DNA from: Stutzerimonas nosocomialis
GTDB taxonomy: Bacteria > Pseudomonadota > Gammaproteobacteria > Pseudomonadales > Pseudomonadaceae
Direction of reading: 5' to 3'
DNA length: 64,000 bases
Assembly (NCBI RefSeq): GCF_005876855.1
Contig: NZ_QLAE01000019.1
Coordinates: forward strand, 1-64,000
The first letter of the stretch is position 1; every line of letters starts with the position of its first letter. The notes beneath the pieces are model-generated. The model did no database searches. It was not told where the DNA came from and worked only from the letters and a program-made list of their open reading frames with translations. This document shows positions 31,599-39,653 of this stretch, piece after piece. A program made the position numbers and the translations under genes.

Positions 31599-32247
31599 TT
31601 TTAATCAATTCCTTGATTAGATCGTCTGTGGCAATGTCATCGCTTTCGGGGATATTTTGGATTTTTTTATAAAGCTCTGTTAGCTCTGACTCTGCTACCG
31701 CAGCCTCTGCCTGAAGCTTTAATGGAACCAGTTCGCGCTTTTCATGGTTCAGTATGAGGAATGGGATCTTTATGAATATTTTTGCGGCAATGCTGTAGGT
31801 AGACGAGGAGAGAGGAGAGTCTTTGTAAGAGTCAAATTGGTTCTTGTCTGATATGGTGCGTAGAAGGTCTGCAAACTCGAATCCAGCTAAGCAATCCTCC
31901 TCCTCTTTTGTGTAGTAAAGTACGTACTTCTTGTAGTGGTACGCGTCTTCTTCAATTGCGAAGATTTTATCTTCTAGCTCTTTGAAGTCCGCGAGTTTTT
32001 CTAATCTTAGCAAACAAATTAAGTCGCAATTTTTCTTGAAGGCGGGGTGCTCGACGAACTCCCTAGGGGCGCTAAAAGAGGCCGCTTCATTTAGTGATTC
32101 TGGAGGCCGCAGCACCGTCATTTCATGCACAATCGCGAAGCGGGCTGCTTCCCCATGCAGGCGAAGAAAGTAAGAGGATTGCTCCGACTCATGAGCCAAA
32201 GAAAATCCTTGCTCATTTAATGCGTTGCTGATTATTCCTCTAAGCAT
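31573..32247 (-). CDS. ABC-3C system middle component
   Basis: A 224-residue protein between the effector and ATPase genes. It overlaps the effector stop by 8 bp (ATGCTTAG) and the ATPase start by 26 bp. The segment HPAFKKNCDLICLLRLEKLA and the C-terminal acidic/helical tail resemble the middle-component families of ABC-three-component systems; this is recognised by position and pattern. Its family role is to link the SMC-like ATPase to the effector. No catalytic motif is visible. The frame is intact, unlike that of the ATPase. Confidence 0.72.
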   Translation of the reverse strand: MLRGIISNALNEQGFSLAHESEQSSYFLRLHGEAARFAIVHEMTVLRPPESLNEAASFSAPREFVEHPAFKKNCDLICLLRLEKLADFKELEDKIFAIEEDAYHYKKYVLYYTKEEEDCLAGFEFADLLRTISDKNQFDSYKDSPLSSSTYSIAAKIFIKIPFLILNHEKRELVPLKLQAEAAVAESELTELYKKIQNIPESDDIATDDLIKELIKNELENIPN

Positions 32248-33463
32248 TTAACTTTCCTTCTGCATCCAGTTTTGTTATGACGTTTATGCTCAGTTCGCGA
32301 GTGATTTTGTTGTCTTGACTGTCCGCTTCGTATTTTGGGTCTGAACCATCATTCTCTGTAATCTTTGTTTCGACTCGGAATGAGTTGAGAGATGAGAATG
32401 CAATCAAGTTGCGGTATTCAAAAAGGAGTGGTTGGAGTCTTCTGTTATTCTTCATCTCCTCCCTGATCCTGTCTATGCATGCGCGGCATTCGCGATCGCT
32501 TAACAATGTTAGTGCGGTAGGTAGGTAGAAATTTGAGTCAGAGTCTATGTAATGGGGCAGGCGCTGGAGAATAGGGTCGATACAGAAGTCCTGAATTAAC
32601 TCAGAGTATCTTCCGATGTCTTCGTGTTGTATCTTTGAAAAACTTTCGGAAGGCTTCATGACTTGGCAGAGACGTAGGAGATCTTCTGGGTATAATTTGT
32701 GCAGGTGTTTGAATAGATCTTGAGCTCTTAGATACTGCTTGTCATTTATTTCCGGTAGCAGGTCGTCAAGTGTTTTTTCGAGATGGTTGAAGAGGTTCTT
32801 TCTTAGCTCTGTTGCAAAGTATTCGACATCATTTTGCAGCCCTTCGGATAGTATGGCGGCTAGAAGTTTGGAGGCGTGTATACGATTCTCAAAAGCTGCC
32901 TTATTCTCAGAAATTCCATCGATTTGATTAATTTTATGGATTTCTATGGCCTTGCTACTGATGCTTTCCGAAATTAAGCAATAATTTTGGTCGGTGAGGC
33001 GTTCGCTTGGTGGAAAGCCCTTGGTGTCATTAAATATGTTTTTTATAAGATCTTTGGTGATCCCTTCTATTTGACCGAGCTCGCAGTATTTTTGGTCGTT
33101 ATACTTATAAAAACTTACGGTCTCGCCGTTCCCCGGGCTGTAGTCCGATGTGTCATCTATTTTTACTGATACGTGGAAATACCGTTTGGTCCCGGCCTTT
33201 CTGTGATTATCAATCTCTGCGGATTTTTTTAGCGCTTTAGCGTAGCTGCCTCTGGTTGAGCCAACCTTTGCTTTGACTTGATGGGCGCTAAGAAGCTTTC
33301 CATCTTTATATATTGCAAAGTCATCGGTGCTGTCTAGCTGCAGCTCGAATTCTCTTTCGCCCTCAAGGATTAATTTTAAACAGTGATAAAGGGCGACCTT
33401 TCCTTGATATACAAACCCACTCCATGAGGAGATTGCGCTATCTGGCTCAGTTAATTCGCTCAA
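32240..33463 (-). CDS. ABC-3C effector with N-terminal nuclease-like domain
   Basis: First gene of the cassette, 407 residues, starting at TTG behind GAAGGG. The N-terminal part shows SSWSGFVYQGKVALYHCLKL, then ELQLDSTDDFAIYKDGKL and HQVKAK. This gives a DD ... QxK set (Asp47/48, Gln62, Lys64) typical of restriction-endonuclease-fold effectors in ABC-3C and Cap4-like proteins. The C-terminal part (about 230-400) is helical and is probably the part recognised by the ATPase/middle component. The predicted role is DNA cleavage upon phage sensing, by analogy. The gene is intact. Confidence 0.75.
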   Translation of the reverse strand: MSELTEPDSAISSWSGFVYQGKVALYHCLKLILEGEREFELQLDSTDDFAIYKDGKLLSAHQVKAKVGSTRGSYAKALKKSAEIDNHRKAGTKRYFHVSVKIDDTSDYSPGNGETVSFYKYNDQKYCELGQIEGITKDLIKNIFNDTKGFPPSERLTDQNYCLISESISSKAIEIHKINQIDGISENKAAFENRIHASKLLAAILSEGLQNDVEYFATELRKNLFNHLEKTLDDLLPEINDKQYLRAQDLFKHLHKLYPEDLLRLCQVMKPSESFSKIQHEDIGRYSELIQDFCIDPILQRLPHYIDSDSNFYLPTALTLLSDRECRACIDRIREEMKNNRRLQPLLFEYRNLIAFSSLNSFRVETKITENDGSDPKYEADSQDNKITRELSINVITKLDAEGKLNA

Positions 33464-33752
33464 TGCGGAGTCCCTTCAGTTTTCGCTAATGTTGCGATGA
33501 TATCATTATGCGATTGGATGCCAACTGCAGCTTTGGTTGGAGGGGGGGCTTGGCATGTGGCGCTGCAAGGAGGTGAGCGCACAGGCACATTCGCAGCTGA
33601 GGTAAGCATGCATTCCCTGCAGTATTTGGCACGACATGGTGGAGTACTGCCGACGACTAATCCCAACGAGGCCAATGTGCCCCGAGGCCGGATAGGGCGT
33701 AACGAAAGGCTTCTGCGTGCATTAACTGCCCCAAGGCCGTGGAATGTAGTGG
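33464..33752. other. Gap between ABC-3C cassette and IS3 remnant
   Basis: About 290 bp upstream of the ABC-3C operon. It should hold the operon promoter on the minus strand, but no convincing -35/-10 pair was seen. Several overlapping frames occur on both strands, none with recognisable protein content. The part near 33740-33760 (TTAATTCATCCCGGACAG) probably contains the outer end of the IS3-family remnant. Confidence 0.4.
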
Positions 33753-34199
<447 letters not shown>

Positions 34200-34275
34200 C
34201 TAGGCCGCGCATTGTAGCGCTAGCGTTTGCTTAGAAGCGGTGGTTCTGCGGATAGGCTTTCCTGGCCCAACCGCA

Positions 34276-34608
34276 TTATCTGAAGGTGAGTTCCTCCAGT
34301 GCCAAGACCAAACTTTCAATCGCGTGTGCGCTGGTTTGCGACGACGCGATTAATCGTTCGACTCGGGACAGCAGATGTTGAGGTGGCCCCATGCTGCACG
34401 GATAGATCGCTATTTGCAGATATGTGCAAATTCTCTCAACATTCTTGCTAATGCGCACAATCTTTCCCTGCTCAATCCTGGACAGTTGAGAGTGATGTAC
34501 GCCGCACGCAGATCCCAGCTGTACAAGGGTCAAGCTACGGGCTGTGCGCGCTTCCCGAATCTGTTTTGCGATCTGGGTGGCAGATAATGTATGGAATTTT
34601 TCGGTCAT
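34276..34608 (-). CDS. XRE/HipB-like helix-turn-helix regulator
   Basis: A 110-residue regulator. The HTH is visible in QIREARTARSLTLVQLGSAC and continues GVHHSQLSRIEQGKIVRISK, close to HipB-type antitoxin/repressor folds. The C-terminal helix probably serves dimerisation. The ATG at 34608 is preferred over one at 34617, because a long palindrome overlaps the more upstream codon. It is divergent from the DUF4031 gene. The operator at 34611-34638 covers both starts, which points to repression of itself and of the + strand genes. Confidence 0.82.
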   Translation of the reverse strand: MTEKFHTLSATQIAKQIREARTARSLTLVQLGSACGVHHSQLSRIEQGKIVRISKNVERICTYLQIAIYPCSMGPPQHLLSRVERLIASSQTSAHAIESLVLALEELTFR

Positions 34609-34610
34609 AA

Positions 34611-34638
34611 TGTGCATAATATTTGCACATTATGCACA
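34611..34638. promoter_or_regulatory. Long palindromic operator between divergent genes
   Basis: TGTGCATAAT (34611-34620) and ATTATGCACA (34629-34638) form a perfect 10-bp inverted repeat around an 8-bp spacer. A second pair, GTGCA ... TGCAC, is nested inside. It touches the XRE start and lies 12 bp from the DUF4031 start, with its last base in the AGGGA ribosome site. It is a clear candidate binding site for the XRE protein. Confidence 0.75.
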
Positions 34639-34650
34639 GGGAAGCCAGTC

Positions 34651-35019
34651 ATGGCCGTCTACGTAGATTCTGAAGAGATCCGCTGGAAAGGGCGCGTGTG
34701 GTGCCATCTGGTTGCTGATTCTCTTGACGAGCTTCACAGCTTTGCGGCTCGATTGGGTCTTCAGCGTAAGTGGTTCCAGAGCAAGAGCTTTTACCCCCAC
34801 TACGATGTGACGCTGTCAGTCAAAGCTCAAGCTATGCGGCTAGGAGCCATTCACGCAGATCGCAGGAAGATCATCGGGTGCTGCAAGCAGATGCGAGCAC
34901 AGTTGCTGGCGCAAAGGGTGCAGCAGCAATCGCCGCTCGATTCAGGAGGAATGCATGGCACCTATTGCCAGACAGCAGGAGCGACCCTTATCGCTGCCGG
35001 AGTACGCGCTCAAGGCTAG
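34651..35019 (+). CDS. DUF4031-family protein
   Basis: A 122-residue product. The first 85 residues have the family pattern: VYVDSEEIRWKGRVWCHLVA, DELHSFAARLGLQRKWFQ and KAQAMRLGAIHADRRK. The function of the family is unknown; its members often sit near nucleotide and phage-related genes. An AGGGA ribosome site lies before the ATG. The last 65 bp overlap the next gene in another frame, so the C-terminal tail after about residue 100 may be less meaningful. Confidence 0.75.
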   Translation: MAVYVDSEEIRWKGRVWCHLVADSLDELHSFAARLGLQRKWFQSKSFYPHYDVTLSVKAQAMRLGAIHADRRKIIGCCKQMRAQLLAQRVQQQSPLDSGGMHGTYCQTAGATLIAAGVRAQG

Positions 35020-36181
35020 CAACAGCTCTCGCTTCAAAGAAGATCCCAAAGCGCTGCAGGTTTTACGTTTTGGCTTCTTCGGTGAAGTGGGAGGATTGCT
35101 GTCTTCGGTGAAGAAGGCAGAGCGTGACCGGCTTGAGGAAACTCAAAGCGAAGTCGCAGCTGAGGAGCTTGGAGATGCTTTGTGGTACTTGGTAAGGGCT
35201 GCCTCGATCCTGCGGTTCACGCCAGATGAGCTGGGGGAAAGTTGCCTGACGGTGCTGAGGCAACGTTTCAAGGAGGGCGAGTGCCCTCCTATTGCGACGG
35301 TGAATTTCAGGCACATTGATGCACTGATCAATACGCGCCGCCAGGAGGACGGCTCCTCTGCAAGGGCCATCCAGCTTGGCGCGCTAGCTCATGCGGCCGG
35401 CATCTTCTGCAATATGCCTGATGGGCAATTGAGGTCCGGTCCGACTCCCACGCTTAGGGATCACCTTGGCGGTCTGCTGGCGGATTTGGCCCTCAGCTGT
35501 GCGAGTTTCGATCTTCACCTTGAAGATGTGGCCCGATACAACCTGGAAAAGATCAAAAGCCGGTGGCCAGGCGAAGATCGGCAGTTCACCCCGTACTTCG
35601 ATCCGGAGCCCGACTTCCCTCGCTACGAGCGGCTGCCTAGGGAGCTGAAGATGGACTTCATCGAGCTGCCGGGGCGCAATGGGCCTTATGTCGTGCAGCA
35701 GCTGAACGGTGTCTTCATCGGCGATCGTTTGACGGATAATAGCAATCAGCCCGACGATTACCGTTTCCACGACGTCTTTCATCTTGCCTATATGGCGTAT
35801 CTTGGATGGTCGCCAGTTTTGCGTGGTTTGCTGAAGCTCAAGCGTAAGTCGAATCCCGTCATCGATGAGAATGAGGATGGGGCTCGGGCCATGATCATCG
35901 AGGAAGGGATCGCAACTTGGATCTTCAACCACGCGAAGCGCAGAAGATTTTACAAGGGCATCGAAGAAGGGGCCCTTGAATATGGCCTGCTCAAGCAGAT
36001 CCATTCCATGGTTGAGGGATATGAGGTTTACCAGTGCCCGTTATGGCAGTGGGAGCTGGCCATCCTGAAAGGGTTCGAGGTATTTCGAGAGCTTCGTACC
36101 AAGCGATCCGGGACCGTAGTGGTCGATATGGTCAACCACCAGCTGACCTTCCAACCTCTCATCGAAAAGAATCTTGTGTGA
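34955..36181 (+). CDS. MazG-like nucleotide pyrophosphohydrolase
   Basis: A 408-residue protein with an N-terminal MazG-like helical domain. FGFFGEVGGLLSSVKKAERD (about 31-50) and EELGDALWYLVRAASILR (about 70-88) supply the Glu/Asp metal ligands (ExxxD type) of all-alpha NTP pyrophosphatases. The C-terminal half contains YRFHDVFHLAYMAYLGWSPV and MIIEEGIATWIFNHAKRRRF, which looks like a second, diverged copy. MazG-type enzymes remove non-canonical or excess nucleoside triphosphates. An AGGAGGA ribosome site lies 4 bp before the ATG. It overlaps DUF4031 by 65 bp and shares one base with the next gene (TGATG). Confidence 0.78.
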   Translation: MAPIARQQERPLSLPEYALKASNSSRFKEDPKALQVLRFGFFGEVGGLLSSVKKAERDRLEETQSEVAAEELGDALWYLVRAASILRFTPDELGESCLTVLRQRFKEGECPPIATVNFRHIDALINTRRQEDGSSARAIQLGALAHAAGIFCNMPDGQLRSGPTPTLRDHLGGLLADLALSCASFDLHLEDVARYNLEKIKSRWPGEDRQFTPYFDPEPDFPRYERLPRELKMDFIELPGRNGPYVVQQLNGVFIGDRLTDNSNQPDDYRFHDVFHLAYMAYLGWSPVLRGLLKLKRKSNPVIDENEDGARAMIIEEGIATWIFNHAKRRRFYKGIEEGALEYGLLKQIHSMVEGYEVYQCPLWQWELAILKGFEVFRELRTKRSGTVVVDMVNHQLTFQPLIEKNLV

Positions 36182-36855
36182 TGACTCCCACCTCTTTCGT
36201 GAAAGCCTTAGCCAGCTTGAGTCTGGACGATGTTTTCAACCCGTATGCGGATACATGCCCCCTGCATGACCGGACAGATGCGGCTTCGTACCGGCGGGCA
36301 AACCTGCGGACATATCTCAGCGCCGCGGCAGACATCGGGGTCGATACCATTTGGATGGGACGAGATCTCGGCTATCGGGGTGGGCGCAGGACTGGCTTGG
36401 CACTGACGGACGAGTTCCATTTGGCGGAGATGGCTAAGGTGTACCCAGGTTGTACGTCCCGGCAGGCCACAAAAGGCCCTGTTATTTCCGAGCGAACAGC
36501 CGCGGAGATCTGGAGGGTCTTGAAGGTGATTGAAAAGCCACCTCTGCTTTGGAATGTCTTCCCATTTCATCCGCACGAGGCGGATAACCCTTTGACCAAC
36601 CGACGCTTCAAAGCGAAGGAGCTCGCTCTGGTGAGCGAACTGAACAATGCATTGATCAAATGGCTGAAGGTTCGGAGGATCATCGCAATCGGTCAAGATG
36701 CCGCCAGTTATGCGACAGCCTTTGGGGTGGAGGTTCTGACTGTCCGACATCCGAGCTACGGTGGGGTGCGAGACTTCCGGGATGGCATGAGACAGATCTA
36801 TGGAATTCCGGAAGGCCTCTTGGGGGCTAGGTCGCCGCAAGGGGTGCTTTTATAA
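36181..36855 (+). CDS. Uracil-DNA glycosylase superfamily protein
   Basis: A 224-residue product with the UDG fold pattern. VFNPYADTCPLHD lies near residue 20 and WMGRDLGYRGGRRTGLAL carries the glycine-rich loop. WNVFPFHPHEADNPLTNRRF (about 120-140), RIIAIGQDA (about 168) and the DNA-intercalating motif VRHPSYGGVRDFRDG (about 185) follow. The first motif lacks the usual GQDPY wording, so it belongs to a divergent branch. It starts at the base shared with the MazG-like stop codon. Its end overlaps the convergent thymidylate-synthase-like gene by 29 bp. The predicted role is removal of uracil or a related base from DNA. Confidence 0.75.
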   Translation: MTPTSFVKALASLSLDDVFNPYADTCPLHDRTDAASYRRANLRTYLSAAADIGVDTIWMGRDLGYRGGRRTGLALTDEFHLAEMAKVYPGCTSRQATKGPVISERTAAEIWRVLKVIEKPPLLWNVFPFHPHEADNPLTNRRFKAKELALVSELNNALIKWLKVRRIIAIGQDAASYATAFGVEVLTVRHPSYGGVRDFRDGMRQIYGIPEGLLGARSPQGVLL

Positions 36856-37666
36856 GCGTTTCATCGATTGGAAACGTTTCAAGCAGCCTGCTCGCTGCGC
36901 GGATGCCGCCGAAGCCGTCATCCAGCTTGGCGTATGTCGATATGCAGGTCAGCGTCCCAGCTTCGTAGCCCGACTCCGTTGCGACGTACTGCTGCAGCTG
37001 GGCCAACCCGATCAAATTGCCCAAGGCCCTTTGAGCGTAGTGGTGGGATCTGTAGATGGCCGTTAGGTCGATTTTCCCGTGCATCAGCTTGAAGGTCACA
37101 TGGCTCAGGCAGGCTGAACCGTAATACTTATGCCGGTCAGAGCTCGGGTCGTAGGTAGGCAGCTCAAACCCGACGCCATTGAGATCTTCTGCAAGGTCCA
37201 CAGCTGGATCGCAAACACCCAGCTCATAAGCTGCCACGTAACGATTTAAATTTTTTGTGCGGATAGCGGCCAGTTTTTCAATAATTTTTTCAAGTGGGTT
37301 GAACGTTACGCCACTTTCATCCTTTCGCTCAATCATGCGTAGCGCATAGGTGCCCCAGCTGCGAGGAGCCATACCGCGCGCCATAATCGTTTTATAATGC
37401 GCGTACCACCCCGGGCGTCCGTAGCGCTTGTAAATGGTCTGCGGGAAGATCGTCCCCGCTGCAGTCATCACCGTGCGCTCTGCATTGCGCTGCCGCAGGG
37501 CCTGACTTACTGAGATGACTACCTGGCGGTCTTCGCTCGTTGCCGCCTGAGGCGAGGTGACTTCCAGGATGACATTGGTGGCATCGTGGTTTTTCTGGCT
37601 TTCCAGGTAACGGATACCGGCCAACCACGCTTGTACTACACGAGACCTCTGGAACACTTCCGTCAT
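36827..37666 (-). CDS. Thymidylate-synthase-like enzyme
   Basis: A 279-residue protein of the TS / dNMP-hydroxymethylase superfamily. The block ACLSHVTFKLMHGKIDLTAI with catalytic Cys186 is followed by YRSHH (about 205-209) and LGNLIGLAQLQQYVA, matching the QRSxD ... N pattern of the family. The usual Asp after RS is a His here, and the C-terminal HxY motif is altered (ISTYAKLDD). Substrate and product may therefore differ from dUMP/dTMP. It is last in a five-gene minus-strand operon, overlapping the protease stop by 4 bp (ATGA). It is not the housekeeping thyA. Confidence 0.75.
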   Translation of the reverse strand: MTEVFQRSRVVQAWLAGIRYLESQKNHDATNVILEVTSPQAATSEDRQVVISVSQALRQRNAERTVMTAAGTIFPQTIYKRYGRPGWYAHYKTIMARGMAPRSWGTYALRMIERKDESGVTFNPLEKIIEKLAAIRTKNLNRYVAAYELGVCDPAVDLAEDLNGVGFELPTYDPSSDRHKYYGSACLSHVTFKLMHGKIDLTAIYRSHHYAQRALGNLIGLAQLQQYVATESGYEAGTLTCISTYAKLDDGFGGIRAASRLLETFPIDETLIKAPLAAT

Positions 37667-38280
37667 CTATCAGCTCCGTAAATACATGATGCATGGTTCG
37701 TCAGGTAAGAATGCGGTACCCATGCGTGACCGTTAACCCCCCAAGACAATCCCCAGCTATTGCAGATCAGGTAATGCTCGGTGCCCGCTTGGTCGTCACC
37801 GTAGCCCACGATCACTACTGCATGCCGACCTGGGAAAACATTCATTTCGAATGACACAACACCATCCACGGGGGACATGAAAGACCTGGTCAATGAAACC
37901 AGAACGCCTACAGGCCTGCCGAGATTCAGCCATTGCTTGATTTTGCCCAGGTCTGCTGCGGCCAGTGTCATATGAGGGCCATAAAGTGAGAGGCCTGTGG
38001 GCAACTCTGGTAGCGGATGGCTTGGCTCATCCTGTTGGTACGGGACGTCATGGTCTTCCGGCAGCCCTGCCGCTGTCGCCGCAATGGCGATTCTTACGTC
38101 TAGGCCTTCGTTGGGCTTCCAGGTGGGGCTTTGGTGTACGGTGGCTAGGTATGCGTATTCGGGACTGAGCAGGTAGTTCGAAAGGTTGCCTTTGATCCCA
38201 GCGAGCGAGAAAGCTACGCACGAACCTCTGCTTCCTTGGTCCCTAGCGCTCATCGATATCATTACGCGCGGTTGAATCAC
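37663..38280 (-). CDS. Papain-like C1 family cysteine protease
   Basis: A 205-residue protein. The active-site Cys21 lies in ARDQGSRGSCVAFS, His in FPGRHAVVIVGYGDD and Asn in LICNSWGLSWG, the full papain triad in the right order. The GTG at 38280 overlaps the upstream stop by 4 bp (GTGA) and has a GAGGAAG site, so it is preferred; an ATG at 38262 is possible. No signal peptide or pro-domain is visible, so the enzyme looks cytoplasmic and ready to act. That is unusual for bacterial C1 peptidases and fits regulation by partners in the operon. Confidence 0.82.
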   Translation of the reverse strand: MIQPRVMISMSARDQGSRGSCVAFSLAGIKGNLSNYLLSPEYAYLATVHQSPTWKPNEGLDVRIAIAATAAGLPEDHDVPYQQDEPSHPLPELPTGLSLYGPHMTLAAADLGKIKQWLNLGRPVGVLVSLTRSFMSPVDGVVSFEMNVFPGRHAVVIVGYGDDQAGTEHYLICNSWGLSWGVNGHAWVPHSYLTNHASCIYGADR

Positions 38281-39293
38281 AGTCGGCCACTTCCTCGAAG
38301 CAAGGCTTCCTTGGCAGCGGAAGAAAGACCGTTCGCTAAACTTTCGAATTGTGCCTGTGTGTCGAAACTGTCGAGCGGCTGCGCCGAGCGATCCCACTGT
38401 TTGCGCTCACTAAGCTGGAGCTTCGAGGGGCCGGTTTGTAGAGCGGGAGCAGGGCAAATCAGATACTCCTGGTAGTGCTCGCCACCAGCGATCAGCGCAC
38501 CTTCATCTGTGGCGCCTTGCTGCGGCAGCAACACCGGCTTAATCATGAAGCCTTCTGAGGATGCCTCGCTGGTATCCCAGACGTAACCGGCACCGGAGTG
38601 GTTTTTTAACCGCACCAGCATTTGATCATCGATGCGCGGTTCGAGAATGAGGTCTCGATCGGCTTCATCCAGCAACCACACATCTCGTTGGGAATTCTCC
38701 AACGGCTTGGACAGTAGAGCCTTCTTGATTGCCGCCGGTTGGACGCGCAGCACCTCGTCAACGACTGAGCGATCAAGTAATCGAAGCCTCTGAAGTGACC
38801 AGGCGGTAGCTGAATAGCTGATACCGAGCCTCAGGGAAAGCTGATAAAGGTTGAACGGGTGCGCGAGATCTGCCACTCCCCAGCCTTTTCGCTTCATAAT
38901 CTTTGCGACAGCCCAGCGGGGCGCCACGAGGCTGTAGGCGAACCAATCGGCTTCCAATTCTTTCTTTGCGGCGGTATTGCTGTAGTCGAGCCGCTCGTCT
39001 GTCGTCGTGCCGTGATCCAGGTAGAAGTGTCCGAGCTCATGAGCACAGGTCATTTGGATAACACCGGCCGGACGCTCGGAATTTACGAGAATTCCTGGAT
39101 GGCTCTCGCTGATGAAGGCCCCCCAGAGCTTTTCCAGCGGCCGGAGCATGACGACCACCCCGGCGGATTGGGCAATCCGGAATGGATCAATACGCGTGTA
39201 GCCGTCTTCCTCGATGCGGCGCTTCGAACCTGACTCTCTAACAACCTCTGCGGCACGCGTGGTAACAGCTCTGATTTGACTTGCAGAGAGCAT
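38277..39293 (-). CDS. ImmA/IrrE-family metalloprotease
   Basis: A 338-residue protein. The zinc motif HELGHF (about 85-90) and the downstream glutamate in AAKKELEADWFAYSLVAP define the ImmA/IrrE (gluzincin-like) domain. It is followed by a 200-residue C-terminal extension of unknown role. Family members cleave partner XRE repressors to turn on mobile-element or stress genes. The XRE gene is directly upstream (9-bp gap) in the same operon, so a repressor-protease switch is likely. It overlaps the C1 protease gene by 4 bp. Confidence 0.85.
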   Translation of the reverse strand: MLSASQIRAVTTRAAEVVRESGSKRRIEEDGYTRIDPFRIAQSAGVVVMLRPLEKLWGAFISESHPGILVNSERPAGVIQMTCAHELGHFYLDHGTTTDERLDYSNTAAKKELEADWFAYSLVAPRWAVAKIMKRKGWGVADLAHPFNLYQLSLRLGISYSATAWSLQRLRLLDRSVVDEVLRVQPAAIKKALLSKPLENSQRDVWLLDEADRDLILEPRIDDQMLVRLKNHSGAGYVWDTSEASSEGFMIKPVLLPQQGATDEGALIAGGEHYQEYLICPAPALQTGPSKLQLSERKQWDRSAQPLDSFDTQAQFESLANGLSSAAKEALLRGSGRL

Positions 39294-39302
39294 CCCTATC
39301 TC

Positions 39303-39653
39303 CTAATTGGCTTTTTTAGCCCTCAAGAAATCAGCAAATCGAGCGACTTCATCTACGTCCTTCTGAGTCAGTCCTTTGACTGCCCTGGCTAGGAAAGCAA
39401 ATTGCTCGGGGCCGGAGTAGCTGGGCTCGCAGCCTGTGAGCAGGTACTCGACTGACCGCCGATAGATGCTTGAAAGCCGTTTGAGCTCTGTTACCTCAAT
39501 TTTGCGAGCACCGGACTCGATTCCAGTTATTGCTGTACGGGGAAGCCCTACGAGCTGGGCAATTTCGGCTTGCGAAAGCCCCAAATACTCCCGAGCAGAC
39601 CTCAATCTCTCTGCGATCTGGAGCCGTTCTTCATCATTCTCAGTTTCACTCAT
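39303..39653 (-). CDS. XRE-family regulator paired with ImmA/IrrE
   Basis: A 116-residue protein. The HTH lies in RLRSAREYLGLSQAEIAQLV and continues GLPRTAITGIESGARKIEVT. The C-terminal part (SVEYLLTGCEPS ... LTQKDVDEVARFADFLRAKK) is typical of SinR/ImmR-like repressors cut by ImmA proteins. It starts at 39653 (MSETENDEERLQIAERL) with an 8-bp overlap with the upstream stop (ATGAGTGA). It probably represses this operon. Confidence 0.85.
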   Translation of the reverse strand: MSETENDEERLQIAERLRSAREYLGLSQAEIAQLVGLPRTAITGIESGARKIEVTELKRLSSIYRRSVEYLLTGCEPSYSGPEQFAFLARAVKGLTQKDVDEVARFADFLRAKKAN

